DNA of 64,000 bases, taken from the NCBI GenBank assembly GCA_015698045.1, contig BLAL01000068.1, positions 124,001 through 188,000 on the forward strand, given 5' to 3'. The notes under the pieces were generated by a model that did not search any database, was not told the DNA's origin, and worked only from the letters and a program-made list of their open reading frames with translations. Positions 37,098 through 50,497 of the stretch are shown piece after piece. Source of the DNA: Rhizophagus clarus (Eukaryota; Glomeromycota; Glomeromycetes; Glomerales; Glomeraceae). How positions within the stretch are numbered: position 1 is the stretch's first letter; every line of letters starts with the position of its first letter. The position numbers and the translations under genes were made by a program.

Positions 37098-39490
37098 GAA
37101 TGATTCAATTGATTCATGTATGTTTTTATTTATTTATTTTTTTTTATATGATGTATTCATATTTCATTATTGAAACTTCAAGTTATTATACTTTAGTTAG
37201 GGTAGTTTTATTTTATTAGGAAGAGAGAGGATACAAACACATTCTTATATGTAATAAGAATATAAAATAGAAAAATGTAAAAAAAGTTAAAAATAATGAA
37301 ACTACAAAAAAATAATAAAATATGTGATAAAAATTATTATAACAAAAAATTATGAAGGAATACTTTTTTTTTTAAAAAAAAAGAGGAAGATTCGGTGTAC
37401 ACTTTTCAGGACTAGTTGTTTCTTGTTCAACCATGGTAAATAAATCAATAGATTGAGTAGCAGTATTAGATCGGTCACTAGATATTAAGGTAAAATTCAT
37501 TTTTAAACTAGCATAAATTAGTGAATTAACATATATATAGATGACAAATCCAAGGTAGATGGTTCTTTCACTCACCTGGTGAAAAAAGACTTTAAATATA
37601 TATGGTGGAGCTATTTAACTAAGATTTGCCAATTACCTAAAGGATCATATAAAGGGATTTTGGAAAAGTCATGATCTCGTAGAAGTGATAGAACCAATTA
37701 ACACCATTTCTGCTAGATTAAATTAATAGAAATTATCATCAATTTCAAACCTCGCAACATAATCTTAAAAGCTGCATTGATTGGAGATGTTACAGAAATA
37801 GTCATCTTCTGACATTTAACATAATTATTAATTAAAATTTTTCTAACTTGTTCAGGAACATATTAAAAAATCCAACCAATATATTTGGACTTATCCTGAA
37901 GCACTTAATCTATTAAAACCTGTTAATAACAAACATGTATCCATTTTACCCACCTTTATATCTTCTGAAGTTAATATTCTTTTTCTGTTAGTTTCAAAAA
38001 TTTTCCTACTTTTTTAGCTAAACATGTTAATTCTCTTTTACTATTACCATCACATTCTCTTTACATTCTGGTAACAATTACAGTATTAATATTATTTATT
38101 TCATGGGGGAGTTGGAAATAACAAGGGGGAAAATTACCATGATATTCCCTCCCATGGAATAAATGGGTAATCCCAGGAGCGAGTCACTCATTAAAATAGC
38201 ATGTGATTCCCGGTGACCCAGTCATTTATAAACTCAACTAATAACTCCTAAAAATCAGTATAATGCTGCTCAAAAAAATAATTAAATAGTCAATCCTACG
38301 AGTTAAAATAGTTTTGGATCCGCACACATTTTGATGATACTGTACATATAAGTCAGTCGGTTGGTCAGTACACTGGAATTTAGAAATTTCAGTCTAGTAT
38401 GGAAGGGTGTCCCAGAATTTAAAACCTGATGAACCACGATAAAATAGCGGACATTTTATTGAAGTTCAATTCAAAAGCTTATAAGGTCATAAAAACACTG
38501 ACAGGGGAGCAATTATTTTGAAAGACACGCAGATTTGCATTACTCTTTGAAGCAATTTTTCATATTAGATGATGTAGACCACGCACAAAACCTTTTAGGA
38601 AAAGTCTATCCGTAATTAGTTATCCAGATATTTCAAACCTCTTATGGGAGATTGAAATTATTTATGGTAAAGTAAATGAATATTAAAGTAATAAAAAATT
38701 TATTCATTTATTTAAACGAATTTTACTCATGACTTTGTTTAGTGAGCCATTTATAAAAGAACCATTTAACAAACTTCTTTCAAGTAATGTTCTCAGACAC
38801 ATCAAGTAAATTTCCTCAAGAATAAAAAATTTTTTAACATATATACTTAATTTATTTCAACATATTTTGAAAGTTCATGGTTAATTAATTGTGTAAAATA
38901 CTTAATAATAAAGTTATTAAACTTAACATTGGCCCGAATTACCAATTTTAAGATTTAAATTCGCATATCACATATAGAAAGATTTTAATCCGCCACAATG
39001 TATTGCCGCTTTGATACGTTTGATTCGCTCAATATTATTTCTCACAAAGTTTTCCTTTAACATGAGATTTGGTAAAAATACTATAAAGCATTGAAATCAT
39101 TATAAACTGCTTGAACACCCGTAAGGATAGTTAAACTGACTGGAATTCTGTCAATAATACTAGAATATACGGGTTTACATATTTTATTTATACAAAATTT
39201 TTTAATTAATACAAAATTTGAACCTGAATTGGTGTCAAATAAACTTATTGGTTATATAAACTCTTAAAAAGTTCAAATGAGATTTGCTGTTAAGATCGTC
39301 ATAAAAAGTCAAAAATTTTGTTGTCCTTATGGTTAACATTGGCTTAAAAAATCTTAATCCTTTAACAAGATAAATAAAGTAAAATAGTAAATAATAGTAA
39401 AGTAGAAAATAAAATAATTATATATATAGTAAATACAATATGTTTGATAATAAGAATATGTCATAAGAATACTAGTTATAACTGGCAATT
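37098..39490. other. Intergenic, one weak minus-strand exon candidate
   Basis: At 37372-37575 (minus) a 67-codon frame follows TTTTTCACCAG and ends in a Pro-rich tail (TTSPEKCTPNLPLFF). It could be a terminal exon, but no partner was found. Elsewhere only broken frames are seen. Confidence 0.35.
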
Positions 39491-40312
39491 TCAAATTTCA
39501 TCTGGTTTTTTCTTTCGGAATTTCTTGGTCAAGAATGACCAAATTTTTCGAAGTAGTCTTTTTTTAGGGGGTTTATGGTTTTCTAAAAAGATCTTGATCT
39601 TTGCTGAATCACTATATTACAAATTAAAACTTGCCTTTAATATATTTTTATTATAATACTAACACATTATTAAATTATATTTACTTGCTAGACATGGTCC
39701 CTCCAACTCTGAGTTTTTTACCTTCCAGAAAGATTCCATCATAAGACGGTTCGTACATTTTTTTCATTGATTTGTAAAAAGATTTTTTTTGTTTACTATT
39801 TCCAGAGAGTGACGGCTCTTTAGATTTATAAAAACACATATAGAATTTATTTTGAGAGAATCGTTTCACCTGTAATGGAAGTCATTATAATTTTTAATTG
39901 GAATTATATTTTTGGATGCATAAGAAGTATCAAATTTCAAGTTACCTTCCACATTATTAGTAGATAATAACGGTCATTTTCTGGTCCAGATGATTCCCCA
40001 ATCTGGTAACAAAGCATTCCCTTTGTTCCATTTCCACCTTCAAATTTTCTTCCAAATAAATAAATGTAATACTTATTAATAATTTATTTTGATATTTTAA
40101 ATCAAATAGTTTACTCACGCAGTATTTATACCGCCGGGAGAAATTGTTGAGCTGGGTGGATCAACATCTTTACCACTGGCACAATATTTTGTAGGATGTA
40201 TGAGAGAGAATGAACATTTGTTTTCAAATTCTATTATAACGCTCGTTCTTAAGGGATTCTGTGCAGTTAACAAGTTCCTAAGGATTAAAATTGGCATATG
40301 TGGAGGGACCAT
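39491..40312 (-). CDS. Actinoporin-like small protein, four exons
   Basis: Exons 40312-40119, 40048-39946, 39869-39685 and 39611-39491 join in frame through GT-AG introns (donors GTGAGT, GTAACT, GTAAAT) to about 200 residues, the usual size of actinoporin-like proteins. In order there are a short helical N-terminus, a strand beginning VIIEFEN, a Pro/Gly turn 'TISPGG', a G-rich segment before MLCYQIG, a hydrophobic strand LLIMW, a Tyr motif MYEPSYDG and a late 'GGTMSS' strand followed by a basic tail. This order is that of the actinoporin fold. Sea-anemone members insert into membranes; relatives elsewhere often act as lectins. The aromatic lipid-binding loop is not well conserved here and no signal peptide is seen, so pore formation should not be assumed. 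The start could lie further upstream. Family assignment is by pattern only. Confidence 0.55.
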
Positions 40313-41409
40313 ATTGAGAAAAAATAAATGTAAAACTAATGTTATCTATAAAAGTATTATTACTATTATTATTATTTTTTTTATTTTTTTTTTTTTTTGG
40401 TAAATTTTAGGAGAATATTTATATTATTTACATTATTTTACTTACTGTATATTAATTTTCTAAATTTGAAACCGGAAAATAAATTCCGTTACTGCATAAT
40501 TTTGGTAAAAATTTGTGTCGATTATATGTATATCAATGCAGTATTCCAATATATAATACTCCGCGGCAATGATTTTTTTCTTTCAATAAACTTGTTAACA
40601 AAGAGAATTAGTAGTGATTTTCTATAATCATCCCTTTAGGTAACGAAATACGTGTGAATATTTGCGAGAAGATCTTATCACAAAAGAAGGTAAATACCAT
40701 TGATCACTATATTTGCATTCCCATATTGTTTTCTCCCTTAGAACGCCTGGCACTAAAAAAAAAAAATAAGCCCAACGACTAAAAGCGATATCTTTAATAA
40801 TGAAAAGTAATTTTTATGATCACGTCAATTTGCTGCTTGAAAATTGTTAAAGTAGAAAATTTCTGTTAGAAAAATTATAGATAGAATGAATATATAGATT
40901 GTATTTATTCGCCAAATTTGCGTTAAAAATATGCGAATTAAGCCCCTTACCTTTGAAAGAAAAACCTGTTAAAATAAGCAAGCAAATACTAACCTGATTG
41001 ACCTCGGGTTGCACGTAAATCAGAACCTAACCATGGAATATATCTAAGATGAATGTACTCTATCTAGTACCCTACGTGCATATTTCAGGTCCTAGTGTGA
41101 TTTTCGCCTGATTTAGTTATTACTAAATTTTTTTGATAATCTTTCGGAAACACACGAAATAGTAATATGATGAAAGTAATAGAATGATTAATGAACCTAA
41201 GATTGATCAACATCAAATGAGCTAAACCTTGCTTTATAAAGATAATCAAATTCCGGTTAGAACCGGATTACCGGTTGAAATTCCTTAACAGGAGTATGAT
41301 TGCTTTGAAAGAATTTTTTTTTACTTTGTTCAAAAAAAGTTAATTACGAAAAAAAAATTAACCTTAACCGGCTAATTAGATGCTAATTTGAAATTAAATA
41401 GGATGATAG
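40313..41409. other. Intergenic, no gene seen
   Basis: Starts with a long T tract (40376-40399), the likely upstream region of the minus-strand gene. No supported frames. Confidence 0.45.
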
Positions 41410-41413
41410 GACC

Positions 41414-41624
41414 CCGAGCTATACATATAGAGGTCAGGTGTAGCCGAAAAAAATTTACTATGAGCTCTACGCATTTTTTCAGGGCCGGAACTATGATAAT
41501 GTCAGCCAGTGTCTAAAAAAGTCAATAAATTCTGGCCGGAACTATCTACAAAAGGAAAGATCTACATGAATATTTTAGTCCATTCTACGCAAACTCGAAC
41601 CTGACCTTTTTACATATAGCTCAG
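41414..41624. repeat. Short foldback element
   Basis: GAGCTATACATATAGAGGTC (41416) and its inverse in ACCTGACCTTTTTACATATAGCTC (about 41600-41622) face each other over about 160 bp. The interior carries GGCCGGAACTAT twice. It is probably a small non-autonomous element. Confidence 0.55.
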
Positions 41625-41689
41625 AAAGAAGAAGACGGAAGCATTATCGCAAGAATTACCACTTAAGGCTATTGATCATTTCTGTCTCC

Positions 41690-42266
41690 TTTTTCTTTGT
41701 TTTCTTTTATTTTTTATCATGTGTATTTTTCATTAGCCTTTCTTGTCTTTGTACTCTTGTCACATCTATTATTAGAAATATTATGTTATATTTCATTTTC
41801 CCTTTCTATTTACCGCCCCTCTCATTTTGTTTCTAGCAATTTTAACCGCATATCTAACTTCTACTTTTTATTTATTGAGAATATAATAGGTACGCAAGGC
41901 CTTTAGCCCAAGCGCTATATTGTATCTTGCCTTATCGTTATTTCTCTTTTTATGGTTATTTTGAGGGGTCCGCCCTTTTCTGGGTGTTTTGGGTTTTACG
42001 ATGTTATATACTTATTTTTTTATCTTTTTGTTCATTTTATTTGTTTGCAGTATTACCTTCCTGTTTGATACCAGTGATGTGTGTATGCTTAAAACATTCA
42101 GTTGGCGTCAGCATGAGAGTTGGTAATTTTTAGGTTTGGTTTATTAGTCTAGTTTAGCTTAGGTTACTCTTAGATTTAGGGAGCTTCATATTCTTTTTGT
42201 ATTTTTTTTTTTGCAACTCATCGCTTTTTAGTGTGTTTAATAAACTGAATATTTTACCTTGACAAA

Positions 42267-42284
<18 letters not shown>
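41690..42284 (+). mobile_element. Possible retroposon 3' end with poly(A) tail
   Basis: T-rich sequence runs into AATAAA at 42239-42244 and, about 20 bases on, a run of 21 A at 42264-42284. This spacing is that of a polyadenylated transcript copied into the genome. I found neither the 5' end nor a target duplication; (TA)n follows the A run. The frames at 41697-42133 are T-rich and without motif. Confidence 0.3.
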
Positions 42285-42300
<16 letters not shown>

Positions 42301-42623
42301 TTTTTTCGACTAGAAAGATTGTGTTTTAAAAATTTTTTAGGAGGATCGAATCTTTTAAATATGCTTTTAGATCGTTTATGATTAGCTCGATCCCGTTTTT
42401 TTTTTTTTTTTTTTTGAGAAAATTTCGTATGTTTCATATGAGTTCAACATGCCAAAATTTCTTTTTTAAGAAATAATTTTTTAAGGGGAAAGAAGAGTGT
42501 ATCTTTTTTATGCAATCTATTTAGCAAAAAATATATTAAGCTTTTATTAGTTTGTTTAAGATTTTAGAGGAGTGGAATTTCTTAATTTTAAATAAAGGAT
42601 TAAATATCTTTTATTAGGTTAAA

Positions 42624-43273
42624 CCCTATAAAAAATAAATGTCCGGAAAATGTTATCAAAAATGTCTGGAAAATGTCCGGAATAAATCTGATGTGTCCGG
42701 AAAATGTCCACTTTTTTGGTACATGTCTGACACACTTCTGATACTTAAAATTTTGACATGTCCTAACTTTGTCCTGAATTCGTCCAGTATTTGTTCGGTA
42801 TAAAATTTTGGACAAATTCTGGACAGTTAAACCTGGACAAATTCTGGACATAGTAAAAAAACGAGATAGACAAATTCCGGACATGAAAAAGTTCAGGACA
42901 AATTCTGGATACTATTTCCAAAAAAGGATAAATTAATTTTGTAAAAAAATGCAAAAAGCACAAAACTGACATTCAAAACCTTTTCTGTCGTACTAATTAA
43001 AATTGCAGAGCAGGCAAAAATACTATATATTTATGATATAAAAATTTAGGGTTAAGGAATAATGATGATCATCTATCCATTGATCATCTTTTGTGGCAAA
43101 ATTTTACGAAAATACATTTCTGGACAATTTCAGGACAAATTCCTAATATCCCGAAAATGCAGTGTTTTCGGAACAGTTTCCGGACACACAGTGTCCAGAA
43201 TTTCCGGACAATATTTTAGAATTTTTTTCCGGACATTTTCTGGACATTATCCGGACACTTATTTTTTATAGGG
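42624..43273. mobile_element. 650-bp TIR element, copy 2
   Basis: Nearly identical to 29697-30346 across its full 650 bp, with the same CCCTATAAAAAATAA ends. The flanking TAAA is repeated on both sides (42620-42623 and 43274-43277). Having two copies of equal length in different contexts defines the element boundaries. A run of nearly 30 T follows at 43304-43331. Confidence 0.9.
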
Positions 43274-43945
43274 TAAAAAATGATTTATTTCGTTTTTATT
43301 TCATTTTTTTTTTTTTTTTTTTTTTTTTTTTGAGGATTGAATTTGAACGTACAGTACATAAATACACACACACACATATATATTGATATAAAGGGGTTTG
43401 TTTACTTATTTATTAGTGCGGAAAATTTTTTTTGTGCACAATAACGTGTAACATAATATTTTTTAAATAATATTTTTTTTTCAATAATGGTTGGAAAAAA
43501 AAATCATTACGAAATGTTTGTAAATTATAAAGTAGGGAGATCATTTGACGTTTCGGTGTTTTGTTTGTTTATTTCCTTTTTTTTTGTTTTTTTGTGTACT
43601 ATAAATTTTTTTTATTTGTTTTTATTAAACTAGGAGGGAGGTTCGCTGAGATACTCTATCTTAGATTTAATTCATCATTCCTACTCTAATAGATTGTAAC
43701 TAAAATTTACCTGGCAAGCGATCATCTGGGTTATATTATTTTGAAAAATATAAAAAAAACTGTAAATGGCACAACATGTAAAACTTAGCATCTGAATTTT
43801 ACACTACGATAACGTGATTTTTATTAAATTTTAACTTCCCGGAGGAATAAAAAATCAAAAATATGTACATATGATAAAAACATACAATAAATAAATAAAT
43901 ACATATATATATATATATAATTATCAAATCGAGAATTCGAGAATT
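43274..43945. other. Intergenic / P450 3' region
   Basis: T-rich tract, (CA)n and (AT)n simple repeats. From 43830 the sequence CTTCCCGGAGGAATAAAAAA is shared with 48300, so it belongs to the duplicated P450 unit and is likely its 3' flank. Confidence 0.5.
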
Positions 43946-45636
43946 TTAATTTCTCGGTCTAATTTCAATTAATAATTCAGTGCAAGCATTTATAACGGAG
44001 GATACGGTTTTTAAAGGAGCTTCCTTATTCACCAAATCAATTTCATACTTTCTAAATAATAAAACCATTAGACAAACTAATTCAATCATTGCCAACTTTC
44101 TTCCAGGACAAATTCTTAATCCTCCACCAAATGCAATGAATGAATTTTTCTTTGGTTCAAAATCTTCATTCAACCATCTTTCAGGATTAAATTTTTCTGG
44201 TTCTTCCCAATATTCATTATTATGATGAATAGCATCAATACTAATTCGAATACTTGTATTAGCTGGCCATTGATAACCTGCTATTTCTTCAGGTTTTTCA
44301 AGACATCTTGGAAACGTGATTACAACTGAAAAGATGCGAGATACTTCTTTTGCAATAGCTTCACAGTATTTTAAATTATGATAATCATTCTCAGTAATTG
44401 GACGTGTTTTATCATCCTTGAAGACTCTATCGATTTCATCCAACATTTTCTTTTTAACATCTGGATTATGTGCAAGATAATAGATAATATATGAAATCGT
44501 ATTCGCTGTCTATTGAAAAAATAAGAATAAAACGTTAAAAATGGTATCCAAATTAAACATGATAAAAAATTTTTACTCACAGTATCAGTTCCAGCAGCTA
44601 TTCCATCAAGTATAATACCACGAATTTCAAGATCAGTCATAGGTCTCATAGATTTATCATTAACATTTTTATCATAATTAACATCACGAGGTGTATTCGC
44701 AATAATTACCGATGTCAACATATCATTTGATAAAGGTTGATCTAGAGGAGTATTTTCAATTTCTTGTCTACGTTTCTTAATAATTGAATCAAATCTTTGA
44801 TTTAAATATTTCAAATTTTGTTTCATATCATCTGATTTCTTCTTAAAATAAGGAAAATAATTTCTTAAAAAAGGAGATACTATTTGAAATGTTGAAAAAC
44901 CCATAATATGTTTACGAATTGCATGAACGAAATTCACAGTCTCATCAATTAAAGCGGATGGACGTTCTGCTTTGTCATTATCACTAATTTCATTAAAATA
45001 ACCAGCCATTGTATAAGATCTTTCACCAGTTAATAAAGAAATAATCATATCATTTGTAAATTGATGAGACCACGTAGAAAAATCAAATACCTTTTTATTA
45101 TTATTTCCATTAATATATAATTTATCCCAATAATTTTCTAATTCATTAAAAAGTTTACTTGTCCAATAAGTAGCTTCATGAATAAATTTTGGTGATAAAA
45201 TAGCTTGTGTAAAAAAATGACGATTATATCTCCAAGATTGAAATTCTTGATTGAATAATAATCCTTGTCCCATAATTCCTAATTCATAAAATCCTTTACT
45301 ATCATCTTCGGACATTATCATAATAAATGGATTTTTTGTTGAAGCTGATAAAAGTTTTTCAATATATTCCGTTCGATTTAGTATTATAATTCGTGTATCA
45401 AAATGTACTTCAAATAAATCACCATATTTCTTATAATTAAAATTATAAAACGTTTTAAAATTTCCACCATGTCCAATATATAATTGAGGTAAATTTCCAA
45501 AGTATGGGAATGGGAATGGACCAGGTAAAGGATTGATACGATTAAAATATTTAAAATAATAATACGTCACATAAGATATTAATGTAATCCCTACGAACGT
45601 AAAATAATCAAAATTTTCGAATAATTTTGAAATCAT
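43946..45636 (-). CDS. Cytochrome P450 monooxygenase, duplicate 1
   Basis: Two exons, 45636-44581 and 44509-43946, with a 71-bp intron (GTGAGT...AATAG), give 539 residues, a full-length microsomal P450. An N-terminal membrane helix (about residues 14-28) is followed by the proline hinge PLPGPFPFPYFGN. The I-helix motif AGTDT is at 348-352, ExxR (EVSR) at 407-410, PER at 461-463 and the heme loop FGGGLRICPG has its cysteine at 486. All catalytic landmarks are present. The enzyme should be ER-anchored and use a P450 reductase; the substrate cannot be told. It shares promoter, intron site and 3' flank with the gene at 48403. I did not assign a CYP family. Confidence 0.93.
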
Positions 45637-45827
45637 ATTTGTTAATAACTTAAATTTTATTGAGGCTAAGTGATCAGCGACACAATGATTTAAGAAAGTA
45701 AATAAAGAAGTTAAAAAATTTTTTTTCTTTAAAATGAAATATTTATATATATATATTTTTTTTTTTTTACGTAAATTTTCTTCGTTCCTAACTTCCTAAA
45801 GTATATTAGGAAATTTTAAATTGGGCC

Positions 45828-45966
45828 CCGACTTTAAAGACGATCACGGTAAGCGTAGTTCGTCACTGTACTACAACAAAATTAATGTAAACAATTTGTG
45901 CGTCATGAAATTATTTGATCAAAGTGCATATGTGGTCGGGCATGTGAAATATGCAAAGTGAATTAA
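45828..45966 (-). promoter_or_regulatory. Upstream block shared by the two P450 duplicates
   Basis: AAACAATTTGTGCGTCATGA (45889) and GGGCATGTGAAATATGCAAA (45938), with a 'CCGACTTTAAAGACGA' block at 45828, recur in the same order and almost the same spacing at 50300-50497. Sequence between them differs more. They lie 190-330 bp before the start codon, so they are candidate shared control elements, or simply the least-diverged part of the duplication. Confidence 0.5.
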
Positions 45967-48402
45967 CCAAAAAAGTAGTCCAGAATGAATGAACGAATAA
46001 GGGAAGTGTGAATGAACAAGGAGAGGAGAATATAAAGGAACCGAAAAGAAGAGTGTACAAAATAAGAATATAAAGGAAACAAAGGTTCTGATTAGCTTAA
46101 CACTTATGGATTGTTTAGATAGCCGAGGATCCCGAAAAATGTATATAAAAGTCTGAGATGATCGACAAAAATTTTGACCTAAGATATAAAGGGATCGTCT
46201 AAGCTGGCCGTCATTACACCATTAATCAAACCTACATTAAAAGCGCTTTGTGTAGTACCTGTGATATAATACCTATGGATTTTTAGGGGGTACTGTACTA
46301 AGAGACATGATCAGAGGGGGTGTTATAATCGGACTATCAGAAAAGTTAAATAAAAAATGAACTACTTGTAATGATATTATGGAAAATTATGTTAATTCAT
46401 GGAATTGAATTCTTTATTAAAATGCAAATTTCAATTTTAGAAAAGTTTTAAACAAAAAAAAAAAATTTAAAATTTTTAATATATAATAATACCTGAGTAT
46501 TATGCATTTCGTAATAAATTCACCCGAGTATTTTACATATTATATATGGGGAAGAAAGCTTTACGGTGTAGTGCCGGCCTAAATTACGTAAGTTTAAATC
46601 GCGTGGGTTCGGACAAACACTAAATTATCCATGTGACAAACATTTCATTTTTAATTAATTACAAAATAAAATATTTATAGATAAAATGATTTTTATGATT
46701 AATCGAGAATCATCGGAATTAGAAATGATTAATTTGGAATTAAAAATTATTAAAATTTGAGAAACGATTAATCATTCCAATCCATAAATAGGACAACTTA
46801 TTCGATCTTTTCTCTTAATTCGAAATCGATGTAATGAATGTCATATCATTTAAGGAATTATAACATTGTGCATTCTTGAATCCTTCAAATAAACGTGAAT
46901 GTATTACATTAAATAAAATTTTACAAGCGTCTTTAGCACCAAGTTCTGCGACTAAATTATAGAAATTACTTCTTTGTTAAGTCCTGACGTTATTGCTGTC
47001 GTTTTTTTTTTAATGAAAATTTAATTTAGGATGGATAATCAACAGAACTCTGAATATGCATTAAAAAATTTTGATAAGAAATTTTTTTAAAAAAAAAATA
47101 AAAAAAAATACAAGTCTATTTATAATTTTAATTCGAGCATAATCATTTTCTTATTATTCACGCAATAAAAAATTGTAATACCATAAGACATAAGTCACTA
47201 AGTTAATAATTATTATTCATGCATACGCAATACTAAAGTAAATTTGGCATTCTATGATGCACTTAGGTTATTAGTTGATATTAAGTAAGGAGACAAATTA
47301 GGATTTTCATACTGAGGTCCGATTATCGACGTATTAATTTTAAGTTTTAATACTTGGATTCAATAATAAATAAACGGATCATCAAATTTCAGAACTTTAT
47401 CTCTTTTTTTTTTTAATACTAGCCAGCATTAATGCATTATACAATACAGGCCCTAAAAGAATGAGAATATACCTTATAGTCCTTTAAAAAATCAATTATA
47501 AAATTCATATGGGTGTGACAATTGTGATACATGATCAAAGAATTTTCTGGGCGCACTTGGATTAGTACTTTCGCCATGATTTATTAATTAAAATACAAAG
47601 ATAAATTATATGATTCATTCTTTAATATTAAAGTACCGTATATGAAAAATGTAATTCATTTTTTAAAGTTTAGCTATTAAAGTGGTCAGAGATTTTTGAC
47701 GCGTGCCAAGATAAATGTTAAATGTTACACTGACAGATGACCATACACTGACATATGACCATGTGATTGAAAAATAATGAATTGAATAAAATCGATGCAT
47801 GACTATGAAACTAGATTTTAATATAAACAAGCAATTTGTGAAATATTAAATGAAAATCAATGACCTGATAGACCAATAAAATAAAATAATTTATAAATAT
47901 TTATAAAAAAATTTTTTTTTTTAATAAAATTTATATATTTTTCTTATAACTTTAATATTTATTTAATTGTACAACTGTATAATATAGGAACTTTTTTATG
48001 TTTTTAAACTATTCATGTTGATTATGAGCACGTATACTTCCAATTTTTACAAAAAAATATGTTGTAATTGCATGTGGAAAAATCTCATTATATCAATATT
48101 ACCAAAACCATATTTATTGAATTTTGGTTTAGAAGAAGTCTTGCCAAATTGTAGCTTGATAAAAGTCAGAAAAAATTTATTTAACGTTCGTCTTGCCTTA
48201 CTGCGCCTTACACAATAGTTTGTGTACCAAAAAAGATGATCATTTTATGATAAATGCTTGATATTTAATTTTTTAACGTGAATTTTTATTTAGATTTGAC
48301 TTCCCGGAGGAATAAAAAATCAAAAAATATACAATTCTATATGCATATGATGAAAATATAATAAAAATAAGTATATATTATCTAATTATTAAACAAAAAT
48401 TA
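45967..48402. other. Spacer between duplicated P450 genes
   Basis: AT-rich sequence without a supported gene. The short frame 48015-48218 has no motif. 47740-47763 repeats ACACTGACATATGACCAT-like text twice. The 3' flank of the second duplicate starts near 48299. Confidence 0.4.
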
Positions 48403-50095
48403 TTAATTCCTTGGTTTAATTTCTACTAATAATTCAATGCAAGCAGTTATAACAACGGATATGGTTTTTAAAGATGATTCCTTATTTGCCAAATTAATTT
48501 CATACTTTCTAAATAATAAAGTCATTAAACAAACTAATTCTATTATTGCCAACTTTCTTCCTGGACAGACTCTTAATCCTCCACCAAATGTAATAAATGA
48601 GTTTTTCTTTGGTTCAAAACCTTCATCCAACCATCTATCGGGATTAAATTTTTCTGGATCTTCCCAATATTCGTTACTATGATGAATAGCATCAATATTA
48701 ATTCGAATATGTGTATTAGCTGGCCATTTATAACCTGCTATTTCTTCGGGTCTTTCAAGACATCTTGGAAATGTATTTACGACTGAAAAGATACGAGATA
48801 CTTCTTTTACAATAGCTTCACAGTATTTTAAATTAGGAATATCATTTTCGGTGATTGGACGTGTTTTATCACCCTTGAAGACTCTATCGATTTCATCCAA
48901 CATTTTCTTTTTAACATCTGGATTAAGTGCAAGATAATAGATAATATATGATATCGTATTCGCCGTCTATTAAAGTAAGAATAAAACGTTAAAAATAATT
49001 TACAAGTAAAATATGATAAAAATAATTTTTACTCACTGTATCAGTTCCAGCAGTTATTCCATCAAATATAATACCACGAATTTCACGATCAGTCATAGGT
49101 CTTATAGATTTATCAATAACATTTTTATCATAATTAACATCACGAGGTGTATTCGCAATAATTACAGATGTTAGCATATCATTCGATAAAGGTTTATCTA
49201 ATGGAGTATTTTCAATTTCTTGTCTACGTTTCTTAATAATTGAATCAAATCTTTGATTTAAATATTTCAAATTTTGTTTCATATCATCTGATTTCTTTTT
49301 AAAATAAGGAAAATAATGTCGTAAAAAAGGAGAAACTAATTGAAACGTTGAAAAACCCAAAATATGTGTACGAATTGCATGAACGAATTTTACAGTTTCA
49401 TCAATTAAAGCAGATGGACGTTCAGCTTTTTCATTATCACTAAGTTCATTAAAATAACCAGCCATTGTATAAGATCTTTCACCAGTTAATAAAGAAATAA
49501 TCACATCATTTGTAAATTGATTAGACCACAAAGAAAAATCAAATACTTTTTTATCTCCATTAATATATAATTTATCCCAATAACTTTCTAATTCATTAAA
49601 AAGTTTACTTGTCCAATAAGTAGCTTCATGAATAAATTTTGGTGATAAAATAGCTTGTGTAAAAAAATGACGATTATATCTCCAAGATTGAAATTCTTGA
49701 TTTAATACTAATCCTTGTCCCATAATTCCTAATTCGTGAAATCCTTTACTGTCATCGTCAGATAATTTCGTAAAGTGTGGATTTTTTGTTGAAGCTGATA
49801 GAAGTTTTTCAATATATTCCGTTCGATTTAGAATTATAATTCGTGTTTCAAAATAAACCTCAAATAAGTCACCATATTTCTTATGATTAGAATTATAAAA
49901 CGTTTTGAGATTTCCACCATGTTCAATATATAATTGAAGTAAATTTCCAAAGAATGGGATTGGTAATGGACCAGGTAAAGGATTGATACGATTAAAATAT
50001 TTAAAGTAATAATAGGTTACATAAAATATTAATGTGATCACTGCCAACGAAAGTGGGTCAGTATTATCGAATGATTTGAATAATTTTGAAATCAT
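48403..50095 (-). CDS. Cytochrome P450 monooxygenase, duplicate 2
   Basis: Exons 50095-49037 and 48966-48403 with a 70-bp intron (GTGAGT...AATAG) give 540 residues. An N-terminal membrane helix precedes PLPGPLPIPFFGN. AGTDT ends exon 1, EVSR follows in exon 2, and the heme loop is FGGGLRVCPG with the cysteine at residue 487. The protein is closely similar to the one at 43946 along its whole length, with small differences such as LSLAVITL near the N-terminus and a three-codon difference in the Asn-rich stretch after INGN. Both copies look functional, so a recent tandem duplication with retained function is the simplest reading. Substrate unknown. Confidence 0.93.
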
Positions 50096-50299
50096 GTTTG
50101 ATAATAATTTAATTTTGAGTAGTAGATAAAAAAATTATTTTTTTTTTCTTTTTGGTGCAGCGGATTAAATGATATATTTATATTAAAAATTTTTTTTTTT
50201 CATACACGGTAAAGAAAAAAATTTTTCTCCGTTTCCAAAATATTAATCATAGAAAATTTTTATTATTAGAAATTACCTGATTTCGCTTAAATTAAGTTA

Positions 50300-50497
50300 C
50301 CGACCTTTCAAAGACGAACACGGGATATGTAACCCTGTCTTACAAAAGGTAACGATTAACGAATCAAAATAGTATTTATCACACCCAAAGTTAATTTAAC
50401 ATTATTCCCAATGTAATAAACAACTTGTGCGACATGAAATATCAATCAAATACAACCTATTTCTAATGGGGCATGCGAGATATGCAAAATGAATTAA
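50300..50497 (-). promoter_or_regulatory. Upstream block of P450 duplicate 2
   Basis: Counterpart of 45828-45966: 'CCGACCTTTCAAAGACGA' near 50300, AAACAACTTGTGCGACATGA at 50418 and GGGCATGCGAGATATGCAAA at 50469. The distance between the last two is 49-51 bp in both genes. Confidence 0.5.

Noticed and set aside
38390-39180. Possible Tc1/mariner remnants (GGTGTCCCAGAAT near 38406; CCCGT...ACGGG near 39120-39175)
   Set aside because: The ends do not pair convincingly and no transposase text was found.
42600-43386. Several frames of 69-94 codons around 42.6-43.4 kb
   Set aside because: They lie in the 650-bp TIR element or its flanking T tract and repeat at 29.6-30.3 kb.
43980-44225. Plus-strand frames at 43980 and 48437 and minus-strand frame at 56790
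   Set aside because: Antisense shadows of the P450 coding exons.
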